Counted from the first letter of the stretch, positions 32,273 to 41,283 are shown. The stretch: DNA of 56,214 nt from an uncultured Clostridia bacterium (GCA_944368215.1 CALVWX010000011.1:1-56214); one strand, 5' to 3'. Translations and numbers: made by a program. The notes: a model not told the origin generated them from the sequence alone.

Positions 32273-34684
32273 TTATCTGAGTACTACGTTTAAATTGTGC
32301 GAAAGATTGCCGAGAATTTTCTTTACATACCCGTCGCACTTTTCGGGCGTGATGGCCTCGTCGGCGGGCGTAAATGTCACGGTGAACGCCATGCTCTTTT
32401 TGTTTTCGCCTATCTGCTTGCCGACGTAAATGTCGAAAAGTCTTACGTCCGTCACATATTTGCATGCCGCGCGTATCGCCTTTTCAATCTGCGCGCAGGT
32501 AATGTCTGCGTCGGCAACGAGGGCAAGGTCGCGCGTAACTTCGGGGAACTTGGGCAGGGGCTTGTATCTGAAAGGCTGTGCGCAGCTCATAACCGCTTCA
32601 TAGTCGAGCTCGGCAATAAATGCCTTTCTCTCGAGGGACAGCTCCTCCGAAATTGCGGGGTCGAGCATTCCGGCATATCCCAGCACTTTGTCGCCGCAGG
32701 TAATTTTTGCGCACACGCCGGGGTGCAGGTAGGAAATGTGCGCGCTTTCGTACTCAAACCTGCAGTTCAGACTGTCTGCAACGGCCTCAACGGCGCCCTT
32801 CAGGTCAAAGAAGTCGTAGTTGCCGAACATGCCAATGCAGATATGTTTTTTCTCTTCGGGGAAGTCCTTTAAGGGCAGGTCCTTGGGAATGTAAACCTTT
32901 GCAATCTCATAAAGCTTGCCTTCCATGTTGCCCCTGCGCAGGTTGCGGACGATGGTATTGAGCATGGAGGGCGCAAGCGTCGTGCGCATGACCGAAAGGT
33001 CCTCGCCTATGGGATTCTTTATCTTTATAAATTTCCTCTCGGGTGCGTCGGCGGGGATTTTTAAAAGGTCGAGGTCTTTTTCGGAGTAGAAGGAGTAAGT
33101 GGAAATTTCGTACAATCCCTGCTCGGTAAGAGTGCGCTTCAACGCATATTCGGCCTTCTGTTCGTCGTTGAAGCCGCCGTTTGTAACTGCCGCCGTCGGC
33201 ATGAACGTGCCGTGAATGTGGTCGTAGCCGTACATTCTTATAATTTCTTCGGCAATGTCTGGGTAGCCGTCTATGTCCTCGCGGTAGGGGGGTACATTGA
33301 GCGTCATATTATCGCCGTCAACTTCCGCGCCGAAATCAAGTTTCTTCAGGATATCGCACATAACCTCCGTGGGCACGGTTATGCCGAGCAGAGCATTGAT
33401 TTTGGAAATGCTTACGGTAATAGTTTTGGCGCCGTCGTGCGAGTAAGGCGTTTTTACGTCACAGCGCACGTCAGTGATTGTGCCGCAGCCCAGCTCTTCA
33501 ATGAGGTGCAGCGCCCTGTTCATGGCAAGCTCGGTGGTGTATTCGTTGACGCCCTTTTCGAACATTGCGGACGAATCGGAATGCTGTCCAAGCGCGCGCG
33601 AAGTCTTTCTCACGCTGTCGCGCGCAAACTTGGCCGCTTCGAACAGCAACTCCTTAGTGTCGTTTTCAATTTCACTGTTGAGTCCGCCCATAATTCCCGC
33701 AAGCGCGGCAGGCTTGTCGCCGTCGCATATTACAAGGTTGTCACGGCTCAGTTCGAACGTCTTGTCGTCGAGCGTCGTAATGCTCTCTCCGTTCCTGGCG
33801 CGGCGCACCACTATTTCCCTGCCCGAAAGGGTGGAAAGATCGAACGCGTGCATGGGCTGACCCATCTCAAGGAGCACAAAGTTTGTTATATCTACCACGT
33901 TGTTTATCGAACGCAGTCCGCAAAGCGCAAGCCTCTTTCTCATCCACAGCGGGGAGGGGGCAATTTTAATGTCCTTTACGTAGTGCGCAATATACCTCGG
34001 GCAAAGGTCGGGCGCAAGGTCTGTAACTTTCACGCTGTTGTCCGAATGCACGCAGTCGTATGTCAGCGCGGGCATTTTCAAAGGCTTGCCGAGTACGGCC
34101 GCAACTTCGCGCGCCATGCCTAAAATGCTCTGGCAGTCGGGTCTGTTGGCTGTAACGCCTATGTCGAAGATATAGTCGTCGAGGCCTAAAAGGGGCTTTA
34201 CGTCCGCGCCGTTTTCCCAGTCGGAGGGGAGCAGGAGCAGTCCGTTGTAATCGGCTCCGTCAAACATGTCGCCGCTGACGCCTATCTCCACGCCCGAGCA
34301 CAGCATGCCGTAAGATTCAATGCCGCGCAGCTTGCCTTTCTTTATGGTAACTACGCCCTCTATCGTCACGTGATCCTTTGCGGTGGCGTAAACGGTCGCG
34401 CCGATTAAAGCCACGGGCGCCTTTATCCCTGCGGCAACGTTGTCCGCGCCGCAGCAAATCTGCAAAACGCCGTGCTCGCCGCAGTCCACTTTGCAAACGT
34501 GCAGGTGTGTGCCTTCAACGGGCTCGCATTCTTTGACTTCGCCGACGACCACGCCCGAAATATCCTTTCCGACTTCCGTCAGTTCTTCAACTTCAAAACC
34601 GCAGCCGAACAGCTTCGCGCTCAGTTCCTGCGCGGTAACGTCAATGTCAACATAATCTTTCAACCAGCTTAAAGGTGCTTTCAT
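32273..34684 (-). CDS. pheT: Phenylalanyl-tRNA synthetase beta subunit
   Basis: 803-residue beta chain of the (alpha-beta)2 enzyme. Domains in order: N-terminal B1 region MKAPLSWLKDYVDI, EMAP/tRBD-like B2 (about 40-150, CKVDCGEHGVLQICCGADNV), B3/B4 (PDCQSILGMAREVAAVLGKP, the editing region), B5 DNA-binding-like fold (about 400-475), catalytic-like B6/B7, and C-terminal anticodon-binding FDX-ACB (about 710-803, PLPKFPEVTRDLALV). It begins 10 nt after the pheS stop, with AAGGAGTG before the ATG. It is controlled by the T-box upstream of pheS. Confidence 0.97.
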   Translation of the reverse strand: MKAPLSWLKDYVDIDVTAQELSAKLFGCGFEVEELTEVGKDISGVVVGEVKECEPVEGTHLHVCKVDCGEHGVLQICCGADNVAAGIKAPVALIGATVYATAKDHVTIEGVVTIKKGKLRGIESYGMLCSGVEIGVSGDMFDGADYNGLLLLPSDWENGADVKPLLGLDDYIFDIGVTANRPDCQSILGMAREVAAVLGKPLKMPALTYDCVHSDNSVKVTDLAPDLCPRYIAHYVKDIKIAPSPLWMRKRLALCGLRSINNVVDITNFVLLEMGQPMHAFDLSTLSGREIVVRRARNGESITTLDDKTFELSRDNLVICDGDKPAALAGIMGGLNSEIENDTKELLFEAAKFARDSVRKTSRALGQHSDSSAMFEKGVNEYTTELAMNRALHLIEELGCGTITDVRCDVKTPYSHDGAKTITVSISKINALLGITVPTEVMCDILKKLDFGAEVDGDNMTLNVPPYREDIDGYPDIAEEIIRMYGYDHIHGTFMPTAAVTNGGFNDEQKAEYALKRTLTEQGLYEISTYSFYSEKDLDLLKIPADAPERKFIKIKNPIGEDLSVMRTTLAPSMLNTIVRNLRRGNMEGKLYEIAKVYIPKDLPLKDFPEEKKHICIGMFGNYDFFDLKGAVEAVADSLNCRFEYESAHISYLHPGVCAKITCGDKVLGYAGMLDPAISEELSLERKAFIAELDYEAVMSCAQPFRYKPLPKFPEVTRDLALVADADITCAQIEKAIRAACKYVTDVRLFDIYVGKQIGENKKSMAFTVTFTPADEAITPEKCDGYVKKILGNLSHNLNVVLR

Positions 34685-34694
34685 AATTCACTCC

Positions 34695-35720
34695 TTAATC
34701 CTTGAACTGTTTCAAAAATCTCACGTCGCCTTCGAACAACATCTTCATGTTGTTTATGCCGTATTTAAGCATGGCAATCCTCTCTATGCCCATGCCGAAG
34801 GCAAAACCCGTGTATTCGTCAGGGTCAATTCCGCAACCCTCAAGCACGCGCCTGTTTACCATGCCCGCGCCCAGAACTTCTATCCAGCCCGTGCCCTTGC
34901 ACAGCCTGCAGCCCTTTCCGCCGCATTCAAAACAGCTTACGTCAACTTCAACCGAAGGCTCGGTGAAGGGGAAGTAGGAGGGGCGGAGCCTCGTTTTGAC
35001 GGAGCTGCCGAAAATCTTTCTCGCAAACTCGTCAAGCATGCCTTTAAGGTCGCAAAGAGTAATGCCCTTGTCCACGACCAGTCCTTCCATCTGCCCGAAC
35101 ATGGGCGAGTGCGTAGCGTCGTCGTCGCTGCGGTATACCTTACCGGGCGAAAGAATTTTGATGGGGGGCTTTTTTTTCTCCATTACCCTTATCTGCCCCG
35201 CCGAAGTCTGCGTGCGCAAAAGCAGGTCTTCGGTTATATAAAAGGTATCCTGCATGTCGCGCGCGGGGTGGTCCTTGGGGGTATTCAAGGCCGTAAAGTT
35301 ATAATAATCGTTTTCAATTTCGGGGCCTTCGAAAACCTCGAATCCCATGCCCGAAAATATATCCACAAGCTCGCGTATTACAAGCGTGTTGGGATGGTAT
35401 GCTCCCAAAGGCTGTTTGCGCCCGGGCATGGTCACATCGATTTTCTGCGCCTTGTAAAGCTCTTCAAGCTCAATTTTTTTAACGTTCTCTTCAAGCTCGT
35501 CAAACCTCTGGTTTGCCCAGTCGCGCAGCGCGTTTATAATTTTTCCGACTTCGGGCCTCTTTTCCTTGGGAACGTCGCGCATGCCCTTCATCAGTTCGGA
35601 AATTTCTCCCTGCTTGCCGAAGAACGCCGTCTTGAGTTCTGCCAAAGATTTGCTGCTTTTTATATCTTTGGCCATGTCGTCGATTTTGCGCTTCAGCTCT
35701 TCAATTCTTTCTTCAATCAT
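34695..35720 (-). CDS. pheS: Phenylalanyl-tRNA synthetase alpha subunit
   Basis: 341-residue catalytic subunit. It has an N-terminal coiled coil (about 1-85), motif 1 near [19 protein letters not shown], motif 2 in [26 protein letters not shown] through [15 protein letters not shown], and motif 3 in [19 protein letters not shown] four-cysteine zinc-like segment [17 protein letters not shown] (about 256-272) matches a common Firmicutes insertion. GACGAGG precedes the ATG at 35720. It is the first gene of the operon downstream of a Phe-responsive T-box. Confidence 0.97.
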   Translation of the reverse strand: MIEERIEELKRKIDDMAKDIKSSKSLAELKTAFFGKQGEISELMKGMRDVPKEKRPEVGKIINALRDWANQRFDELEENVKKIELEELYKAQKIDVTMPGRKQPLGAYHPNTLVIRELVDIFSGMGFEVFEGPEIENDYYNFTALNTPKDHPARDMQDTFYITEDLLLRTQTSAGQIRVMEKKKPPIKILSPGKVYRSDDDATHSPMFGQMEGLVVDKGITLCDLKGMLDEFARKIFGSSVKTRLRPSYFPFTEPSVEVDVSCFECGGKGCRLCKGTGWIEVLGAGMVNRRVLEGCGIDPDEYTGFAFGMGIERIAMLKYGINNMKMLFEGDVRFLKQFKD

Positions 35721-35749
35721 ATTAAAACCTCGTCAAATCTCGCTTTTGG

Positions 35750-36010
35750 CATAAAAAAATCCCCGCGTCGTCCGACACGGGGAGCAAGTTTATCTTTCTT
35801 GCTCGGTACCACCCGATTTCACGGTAAGGCGCTCCTTACCGCCTTGTTTAAACCCGTTTACGCAGGGTCGCGGGGCGCGCTACTTTTTTCATTTCGCACG
35901 ACCGGCTCGCGGGTGAATACCGCACACATCCTTTTAAGCAACCTTTCAGCCCGTGGGTCGCTCTCTCTTTCAAAGAATTTTTTTGCGCGTCTGTCCCGGT
36001 CACAGCCGTT
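35750..36010 (-). promoter_or_regulatory. T-box leader of pheST
   Basis: Transcription-attenuation riboswitch on the minus strand that senses uncharged tRNA-Phe. The T-box sequence (plus-strand GGTACCACCC at 35805-35814, i.e. GGGTGGTACC on the RNA) is followed by the terminator stem CCCCGTGTC...GACGCGGGG (35782-35761) with a long U run (35759-35752). An alternative antiterminator would use the T-box bulge. AGAGAG and GAAAGGTTGC of Stem I are seen near 35970-35935. A UUC triplet in GGTATTCACC (plus 35917-35915) is the best candidate Phe specifier. Confidence 0.9.
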
Positions 36011-36016
36011 ATTTTG

Positions 36017-36045
36017 ATTATACAATTAAAAAATTTGCTTGTCAA
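36017..36045 (-). promoter_or_regulatory. Consensus SigA promoter of T-box-pheST
   Basis: Minus strand TTGACA (36045-36040), 17-nt spacer, TATAAT (36022-36017), a perfect consensus. The start near 36010 opens the T-box leader. Confidence 0.9.
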
Positions 36046-36102
36046 CTCAATTTCCGGCAGTTATATTAGAAATGCTCTGAGGCCTGCCGGGATTTGCGTT
36101 AA

Positions 36103-36624
36103 TTAATCGTATATCGAATTTCCGTAACTGTCAAAGGACACCACGGCGGGGAAGTTTTCCACCTCCAGCCTGTAAACAGCTTCCGAAAGCAAATCGGGGA
36201 AGGCTATGCATTCACTCTTTTTTATGGCCTCGGCATACAGCGCGCCCGCGCCGCCTATGGCCGCAAAGTATACGCGCTCATTTCTTACAACCGCGCGCCT
36301 CACTTCGTCGCTCATCTCGCCCTTGCCAATCATGCCGCCGAGGCCGGCGTCCAAAAGTGCGGGGGCAAACGAATCCATTCTCGCCGAAGTCGTCGGCCCG
36401 CAGCTACCCGAAGCCATGCCGGGCTTTGCAGGGCAGGGGCCCGCATAATATATGTATGCGCCTTTAAGCTCAAAAGGGAGGGGCTCGCCCTTTTCCATAA
36501 TTTCTTTAATGCGCTTGTGCGCGCAGTCGCGCGCGGTGAGTATGACGCCAGTAAGCTGTATGCTGTCGCCCGCATGCAGTTCCTTAATATCCTTACTTGT
36601 AAGGGGAAGGGTAAGCTTTTTCAT
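36103..36624 (-). CDS. fumB: Fumarate hydratase class I, beta subunit
   Basis: 173-residue C-terminal half of the iron-sulphur fumarase (or tartrate dehydratase-like) enzyme interconverting fumarate and malate. Segments LHAGDSIQLTGVILTARDCAHKRI, YYAGPCPAKPGMASGSCGPTTSARMDSF and AIGGAGALYAEAIKKSECIAFPDLLSEAVYRLEVENFPA are typical. AGGAGGTG precedes ATG 36624, which overlaps the alpha stop by one base (TAATG), so translation is coupled. A longer in-frame extension upstream lacks any homology and is rejected. The product is oxygen-sensitive through its partner's cluster. Confidence 0.94.
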   Translation of the reverse strand: MKKLTLPLTSKDIKELHAGDSIQLTGVILTARDCAHKRIKEIMEKGEPLPFELKGAYIYYAGPCPAKPGMASGSCGPTTSARMDSFAPALLDAGLGGMIGKGEMSDEVRRAVVRNERVYFAAIGGAGALYAEAIKKSECIAFPDLLSEAVYRLEVENFPAVVSFDSYGNSIYD

Positions 36625-37463
36625 TAAAGCACCTCCTTGCGGCAGCGCATGCAGTGGCACTGAATATTTATCGCCACGGGCAGGCCTGCAATGTGCGTGG
36701 GCGCCCATTCGCAATTTACGCCCAGCGCCGTTATATTGCCGTGAAATCCCTGACAGCCGATATTCAGGGCGTTTATTTTTTCATATGCGCGCCTTTCTAT
36801 TTTGGCTATATCGTCGCGCGCGTTGTGCGTTCCCAAATCGCGCGCAAGCGCTTTTTTTGCAAGATAGGTGCACGTATCGAAACTTCCGCCTATGCCGACG
36901 CCTGCAATAACGGGAGGGCAGGGGCGCGAACCTGCAATCTTTACCGTCTCGACTATGGCGTCCACAATGCCGTCCACGCCCTGTGCGGGCTTAAGCATGT
37001 AAATGCGGCTCATGTTTTCGCTGCCGAATCCCTTGGGCATGTAGGTAATATGTATCTTGTCTCCCGGCACTATAGTGGTGTGCAGAACGGCGGGGGTGTT
37101 GTCGCCCGTGTTTTTTCTCGTCACGGGGTCGCACACCGATTTTCTGAAGTAGCCGTCTTTATAGGCTCTGCGCACGGCGTCGTTTACGGCGTCTCCCAAA
37201 AATTTGCCTTCAAGCACGACTTCCTGACCTATATCCATCATTACGACGGCCATTCCCGTGTCCTGACATACGGGCATCTTTTCCCTTTCGGCCAGTTCAA
37301 AGTTTTCGCACAGCGCGCCCAAAGCGAACTTCGCCGCGCCTTCGCTCTCTTCGTCCCTCGCCGCATACAGCGCCGCCTTGCAGCTGTCTGTAAGGCTGAC
37401 GCCCGCGTCAAGGGCCATTTTATAAATCACGCTTTCAATTTCTTGAGTATCGATCTTTCTCAT
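36624..37463 (-). CDS. fumA: Fumarate hydratase class I, alpha subunit
   Basis: 279-residue [4Fe-4S] subunit. Conserved cysteines for the cluster are in PVCQDTGMAVV (about 65), SRPCPPVIAGVGIGGSFD (about 185) and NIGCQGFHGN (about 240); TTIVPGDKIHITYMPKGFGSENMS and the C-terminal HIAGLPVAINIQCHC also fit. The class I two-chain form is typical of strict anaerobes. The promoter (TTTACA, 17 nt, TAAAAT) ends 7 nt before the ATG and there is no Shine-Dalgarno, suggesting a leaderless mRNA. It could serve a reductive TCA branch toward succinate. Confidence 0.95.
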   Translation of the reverse strand: MRKIDTQEIESVIYKMALDAGVSLTDSCKAALYAARDEESEGAAKFALGALCENFELAEREKMPVCQDTGMAVVMMDIGQEVVLEGKFLGDAVNDAVRRAYKDGYFRKSVCDPVTRKNTGDNTPAVLHTTIVPGDKIHITYMPKGFGSENMSRIYMLKPAQGVDGIVDAIVETVKIAGSRPCPPVIAGVGIGGSFDTCTYLAKKALARDLGTHNARDDIAKIERRAYEKINALNIGCQGFHGNITALGVNCEWAPTHIAGLPVAINIQCHCMRCRKEVL

Positions 37464-37470
37464 AAGCAGA

Positions 37471-37499
37471 ATTTTAGTACATTTTTTATCAAATGTAAA
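37471..37499 (-). promoter_or_regulatory. Promoter of fumAB, leaderless type
   Basis: Minus strand TTTACA (37499-37494), 17-nt spacer, TAAAAT (37476-37471). ATG 37463 begins 7 nt after the -10 box. Confidence 0.65.
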
Positions 37500-37507
37500 T
37501 CAAATAA

Positions 37508-37536
37508 TTTACTAAAATTCCGATTTAGTGTATAAT
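37508..37536 (+). promoter_or_regulatory. Promoter of CPBP protease-rlmH, leaderless type
   Basis: TTTACT (37508-37513), 17-nt spacer, TATAAT (37531-37536). ATG 37544 begins 7 nt later. It is back-to-back with the fumAB promoter in an 80-bp gap. Confidence 0.72.
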
Positions 37537-37543
37537 ACCGCAT

Positions 37544-38446
37544 ATGAACCAGTTATTCGGCGAAAAGACGAGCGGGGCCAGGGCGGGGGCGGTCTATTCA
37601 ACCGCCGTCTGCTTTTATATAGTTGTCAGTCTCATATTTTCGCTCATAATCGGCGGAGCCAATCTTCAGGGCACTCAGGCAGAAAGTTATCTCAACTTTT
37701 TGTGCGCGCCCGTCGCCATAGCCTTTTCGCTCGCCGTCTCTTCAAAACTCTATAAAATTTCTTTCCGCACGTCCGCGCCCGTAAAGTGCAGTCCCAAATA
37801 TTACGCGCTTGCAATCGCCGCCGTTTTCGGGCTGCTGTTTGCGCTGTCGCCCCTCAACGAACTGTTCGTAAGCCTGCTTGAAAAGCTCGGCTATTCCGCT
37901 CCGCAGACAAGCCTTCCGCCGCTCGAAGGCGGAGGAGTGGTCGGTGCGCTGATAGTCGCCGCGCTCCTTCCCGCCGTATGCGAGGAACTGCTCTTCCGCG
38001 GCTACATTTTAACTAACGCCTCCGCGGGCGTCGGCACGGTAAGGGCGGTATTCATAACGGGTTTTCTCTTTTCGCTCTTTCACGGCTCGGCCGCGCAGAC
38101 AATTTATCAGTTCATCTGCGGCTGCGTATTCGCGCTGATAGTTGTCCGTTCGGGCAGCATTCTGCCTGCAATGCTCGCCCACTTTTTAAACAATGCAACA
38201 ATAATAATCCTCGGCGCGCTGTCGCTGATTGATGAAAGCGGCAACGTTTCAATGCCGCAGTCGGCTTTCATAACGGTCACCGTGCTCGCCGCGCTGTCCT
38301 TCGCCGCCGCGCTCGCTTTGCTTATTCTGGATAAAAAACCCGCAGAAAGCTGCAAAAAAGGCGAGGTCAGAAATCTGTTCCTGTGGGGGAGCGTCGGCAT
38401 ATTTATCATGGCGCTGATATGGATTTTGGGGCTGTTTTCGTTATGA
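37544..38446 (+). CDS. CPBP family intramembrane metalloprotease (CAAX-like)
   Basis: 300-residue polytopic membrane protein with about eight helices. Catalytic motif 1 is EELLFR (E147, E148, R152), motif 2 is LFSLFHGSAAQTIYQFICG (His near 184), and motif 3 is MLAHFLNNA, the complete set for Abi/CPBP glutamic-type intramembrane proteases. In Gram-positives these process prenylated peptides, pheromones or bacteriocin-immunity substrates; no small peptide gene is adjacent. ATG 37544 is only 7 nt from the -10 box and lacks a Shine-Dalgarno. It overlaps rlmH by ATGA. Confidence 0.9.
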   Translation: MNQLFGEKTSGARAGAVYSTAVCFYIVVSLIFSLIIGGANLQGTQAESYLNFLCAPVAIAFSLAVSSKLYKISFRTSAPVKCSPKYYALAIAAVFGLLFALSPLNELFVSLLEKLGYSAPQTSLPPLEGGGVVGALIVAALLPAVCEELLFRGYILTNASAGVGTVRAVFITGFLFSLFHGSAAQTIYQFICGCVFALIVVRSGSILPAMLAHFLNNATIIILGALSLIDESGNVSMPQSAFITVTVLAALSFAAALALLILDKKPAESCKKGEVRNLFLWGSVGIFIMALIWILGLFSL

Positions 38447-38880
38447 TACAGGTTAACATAGTCTGCATAGGCAAAATTAAGGAAGATTTTTACCGCGCGG
38501 CAATCGCCGAATATTCCAAACGCCTTTCGCGTTTCTGCAAGCTGACGATATGTGAACTTCCCGAGGGCAAAAACCTCGAAGAGGAGGGCAGGGCTATTTT
38601 AAGGCAGGCGCAGGGCTACAAAATTGCGCTGTGCGTAGAGGGCAAAAAGCTCTCCAGCGAGGGCCTCGCCGCGCAAGTCAAAGCATTGTGCGACAGGGGC
38701 GAAAAAATAACCTTTATAATCGGCTCGTCCGAAGGCCTTTCCGCAGCCGTCAAAGACGCGGCGGATTTCAGATTGTCCTTTTCGGACATGACCTTTCCCC
38801 ACCAGCTCATGCGCGTCATTTTATGCGAGCAGATTTACCGCGCCTTTATGATAAACGGCGGGGGAGAATATCACAAATAG
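38443..38880 (+). CDS. rlmH: 23S rRNA (pseudouridine1915-N3)-methyltransferase RlmH
   Basis: 145-residue SPOUT methyltransferase acting on mature 70S ribosomes at helix 69. It has the N-terminal VNIVCIGKIKEDFY strand, the knot segment FIIGSSEGLS, and the highly conserved C-terminus LSFSDMTFPHQLMRVILCEQ then IYRAFMINGGGEYHK. ATG 38443 overlaps the CPBP stop (ATGA), so translation is coupled. An upstream in-frame start at 38383 inside the protease gene is rejected. Length is slightly below the usual 156-160 residues because the N-terminus is compact. Confidence 0.95.
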   Translation: MIQVNIVCIGKIKEDFYRAAIAEYSKRLSRFCKLTICELPEGKNLEEEGRAILRQAQGYKIALCVEGKKLSSEGLAAQVKALCDRGEKITFIIGSSEGLSAAVKDAADFRLSFSDMTFPHQLMRVILCEQIYRAFMINGGGEYHK

Positions 38881-38901
38881 CCGCATGAATATATTATTTT
38901 T

Positions 38902-39630
38902 GTGATATATAATCAGGTCATCTCTTTTTATAAAAATTACAAAAAACGCAAGTGCGTAATAGGCCATTCCTTTCTCGGCCGCGCCATAGTCGCCTTTCAC
39001 GTCGGCGACGAATTCGGCGGTCAATACATCTCAACGTATGCAATTCACGGCAGGGAATGGATAACCGCCCGTCTTGCGCTGCATCACATAAAAAATCCCA
39101 CGGCCAAAGGCGGCTGGATAATCCCCCTCGTCAATCCCGACGGCGCGGTCATAAGCCAGACTTCAGACCCCATGTGGAAAGCAAACGCCCGCGGGGTGGA
39201 CCTCAACGTCAATTTCGACGCCGACTGGGGTTCGGGCAGGCTGAATACGCGCGTGCGCGGGAGTGAAAACTGCATAGGCGACAGCCCGTTTTCCGAAAGT
39301 GAAAGTTCGGCGCTCGCCCGTTTCACTCAAAAAATTCACCCGTACGTCACCTTCAGCTTTCACACCAAGGGCGAAGAAATTTACTGGCAGTTCGACGGCG
39401 AAGGGGACGAGCGCGGCGCGCATCTCTTAGCGCAGGCTACGGGCTACAGTGTTAAAAAAATTGCCGGCAGCGCGGGCGGCTACAAGGACTGGTGCATTTG
39501 CAAGCTCGGCATTCCCGCCTACACTATAGAATGCGGCTCCGACAGTCTCACCCACCCTATAAAAAACGTGCGCGCGCTAAAAAACTGCCGCGGCGCGCTT
39601 AAGTATTTTACCGAAAATTATGAAAAATAA
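38902..39630 (+). CDS. M14 family zinc carboxypeptidase
   Basis: 242 residues; metallocarboxypeptidase fold, probably a peptidoglycan peptide (gamma-D-Glu-type) or cytoplasmic peptide hydrolase. Zinc ligands are HGRE (H49, E52) and H154 in FSFHTKGE; the catalytic Glu is E210 in YTIECG. The normal Arg of DLNRNF is Val here (DLNVNF, 100-105), a variant I associate with some Firmicutes M14 enzymes. No signal peptide is visible, so a cytoplasmic location is likely. The start is probably GTG 38902 without a Shine-Dalgarno; the ATG at 38886 is blocked by a stop. tadA overlaps its end by 11 bp. Confidence 0.83.
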   Translation: MIYNQVISFYKNYKKRKCVIGHSFLGRAIVAFHVGDEFGGQYISTYAIHGREWITARLALHHIKNPTAKGGWIIPLVNPDGAVISQTSDPMWKANARGVDLNVNFDADWGSGRLNTRVRGSENCIGDSPFSESESSALARFTQKIHPYVTFSFHTKGEEIYWQFDGEGDERGAHLLAQATGYSVKKIAGSAGGYKDWCICKLGIPAYTIECGSDSLTHPIKNVRALKNCRGALKYFTENYEK

Positions 39631-40093
39631 GTTTATGAAAAGCGCGCTCAAGTGCGCGCAGAAAGCCTACGAAGAGGGCGAGGTGCCCATCGGCGCCGTC
39701 GTCGTGCTCGACGGCAAAATAGTCTCGCGCGGACACAACCGCCGCACGGGCAGACAGATAGCTACCGCCCACGCCGAAATTGAAGCGATAGAAAAAGCCT
39801 GCAAAAAGCTCAAAAGCTGGCGCATTCCCGAATGCGAGCTGTACGTCACCCTCGAGCCCTGCCCCATGTGCATGGGCGCGGCGCTCAACGCCCGTATAAA
39901 AAAAATTTACTTCGGCGCATATGAAGACAAGGGCCGCTCGCTGACCAACGAAATTGCAAACGCCAATCTTTTAAACCATAAAATAGAAGTCGAAGGCGGG
40001 GTGATGGAGGAAGAGTGCAGGGGCATTCTGTCCGACTTTTTTTCCTCCATGCGTGCGCGCGAAAAAGCAAAAAAGGAAAAAATTTCACAATAA
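39620..40093 (+). CDS. tadA: tRNA adenosine(34) deaminase TadA
   Basis: 157-residue deaminase making inosine at the wobble base of tRNA-Arg(ACG). Zinc/catalytic motifs are HAEIEA (H51, E53) and PCPMC (C81, C84), with a C-terminal basic helix for tRNA binding (SDFFSSMRAREKAKKEK). ATG 39620 lies within the end of the M14 gene (11-bp overlap). An alternative start at Met6 is possible. No terminator is clear; the prs promoter follows. Confidence 0.96.
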   Translation: MKNKFMKSALKCAQKAYEEGEVPIGAVVVLDGKIVSRGHNRRTGRQIATAHAEIEAIEKACKKLKSWRIPECELYVTLEPCPMCMGAALNARIKKIYFGAYEDKGRSLTNEIANANLLNHKIEVEGGVMEEECRGILSDFFSSMRAREKAKKEKISQ

Positions 40094-40125
40094 AATTTTA
40101 TAATTCAAAAATTAGTTCATTCGTG

Positions 40126-40154
40126 TTGACTTTGTGCGACTTTAATTATACAAT
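40126..40154 (+). promoter_or_regulatory. SigA promoter of prs
   Basis: TTGACT (40126-40131), 17-nt spacer, TACAAT (40149-40154). The leader is about 80 nt; no riboswitch was recognised in it. Confidence 0.72.
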
Positions 40155-40240
40155 TAAATTACAATTACATTACAACCAATCGTGCCGCCTGCGGAAAAGC
40201 GGGCGCAACAAAAGAAGACACTCGGAGGAATAGCACTTCA

Positions 40241-41188
40241 ATGATCAATCACGGCACCGAAATCAAGCTTTTTGCGGGCAATTCCAACAGACCACTTGCC
40301 GAAGCGATTGCTGCAAAGCTCAACACCACGCTCGGCGAAATGGAACTCACCCACTTTTCCGACGGCGAAATTTATGTCCGCTACGACGAATCCATCCGCG
40401 GCAGGGATGTTTTCCTCATCCAGTCCACGTCCGATCCCGTCAACACCAACCTTATGGAACTGCTCATCATGATAGACGCCGCAAAAAGGGCGTCCGCAGG
40501 CAGAATAACGGCCGTCATTCCTTATTTCGGTTATGCCCGCCAGGACAGAAAGGCCCGCTCGCGCGAGCCTATAACCGCAAAGCTCGTTGCAAATCTTCTT
40601 ACCTCCGCAGGGGCGGACAGAGTCCTCACCATGGACCTTCACTGCCTCCAGATACAGGGCTTCTTCGATATCCCGCTCGACAATCTCGTCGGCGGCCCCA
40701 CGCTCTATAATTATTTCAAACCCAAGGTAGACGAAAATTTCGTCGTCGTCTCGCCCGATATCGGTTCGGTTGCAAGGGCGCGTAAAGTCGCCGCCCGCAT
40801 GGACGCCAAAATGGCCATCATTGATAAGCGCCGTCCCAAGGCCAACGTCATGGAAGTCATGAACATCATCGGCGACGTCGAAGGTAAAAACTGCCTCATG
40901 GTCGACGATATGATAGATACCGCCGGCACCATAGTTCAGGGCGCCAAGGCTTTAAAGGAGGCGGGCGCCAAGGAAATTTACGCCTGCTGCTCGCACGGCG
41001 TTCTTTCGGGTCCCGCAGTCGAAAGGCTGGCGGCGTCTCCCATAACCGAGCTCGCCATGCTCGACACCATAAACATTCCCGCCGAAAAGATGCTTCCCAT
41101 CTTCAAGATGATTTCAACGTCAAACATCTTCGCCGCGGCTATCGAAAACGTATACATGGACAAGTCCATGTCCAAAATTTACGACTGA
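40241..41188 (+). CDS. prs: Ribose-phosphate pyrophosphokinase
   Basis: 315-residue PRPP synthase, supplying PRPP to purine, pyrimidine, His, Trp and NAD synthesis from ribose-5-phosphate and ATP. It has [14 protein letters not shown], the flexible-loop [29 protein letters not shown], and the PRPP-binding loop [19 protein letters not shown] lies before ATG 40241. It has its own promoter and the terminator at 41207. It pairs conceptually with transketolase (ribose-5-P supply) and guaB in this window. Confidence 0.97.
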   Translation: MINHGTEIKLFAGNSNRPLAEAIAAKLNTTLGEMELTHFSDGEIYVRYDESIRGRDVFLIQSTSDPVNTNLMELLIMIDAAKRASAGRITAVIPYFGYARQDRKARSREPITAKLVANLLTSAGADRVLTMDLHCLQIQGFFDIPLDNLVGGPTLYNYFKPKVDENFVVVSPDIGSVARARKVAARMDAKMAIIDKRRPKANVMEVMNIIGDVEGKNCLMVDDMIDTAGTIVQGAKALKEAGAKEIYACCSHGVLSGPAVERLAASPITELAMLDTINIPAEKMLPIFKMISTSNIFAAAIENVYMDKSMSKIYD

Positions 41189-41206
41189 TAAGTTTTATGC
41201 CAATGT

Positions 41207-41240
41207 CAAAGCCACAGCGCGTCTGTGGCTTTGTTTTTGA
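41207..41240 (+). terminator. Intrinsic terminator of prs
   Basis: 11-bp stem CAAAGCCACAG (41207-41217) with CTGTGGCTTTG (41223-41233), loop CGCGT, tail TTTTTG. Confidence 0.88.
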
Positions 41241-41283
41241 AATTGAAGGGTGCGTTTGGCGCGCCTTTCGCGCGTTTAAATAT

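Noticed and set aside
32297-34123. Plus-strand ORFs of 191 and 303 residues opposite pheT
   Set aside because: Shadows of the pheT coding frame without ribosome sites or homology.
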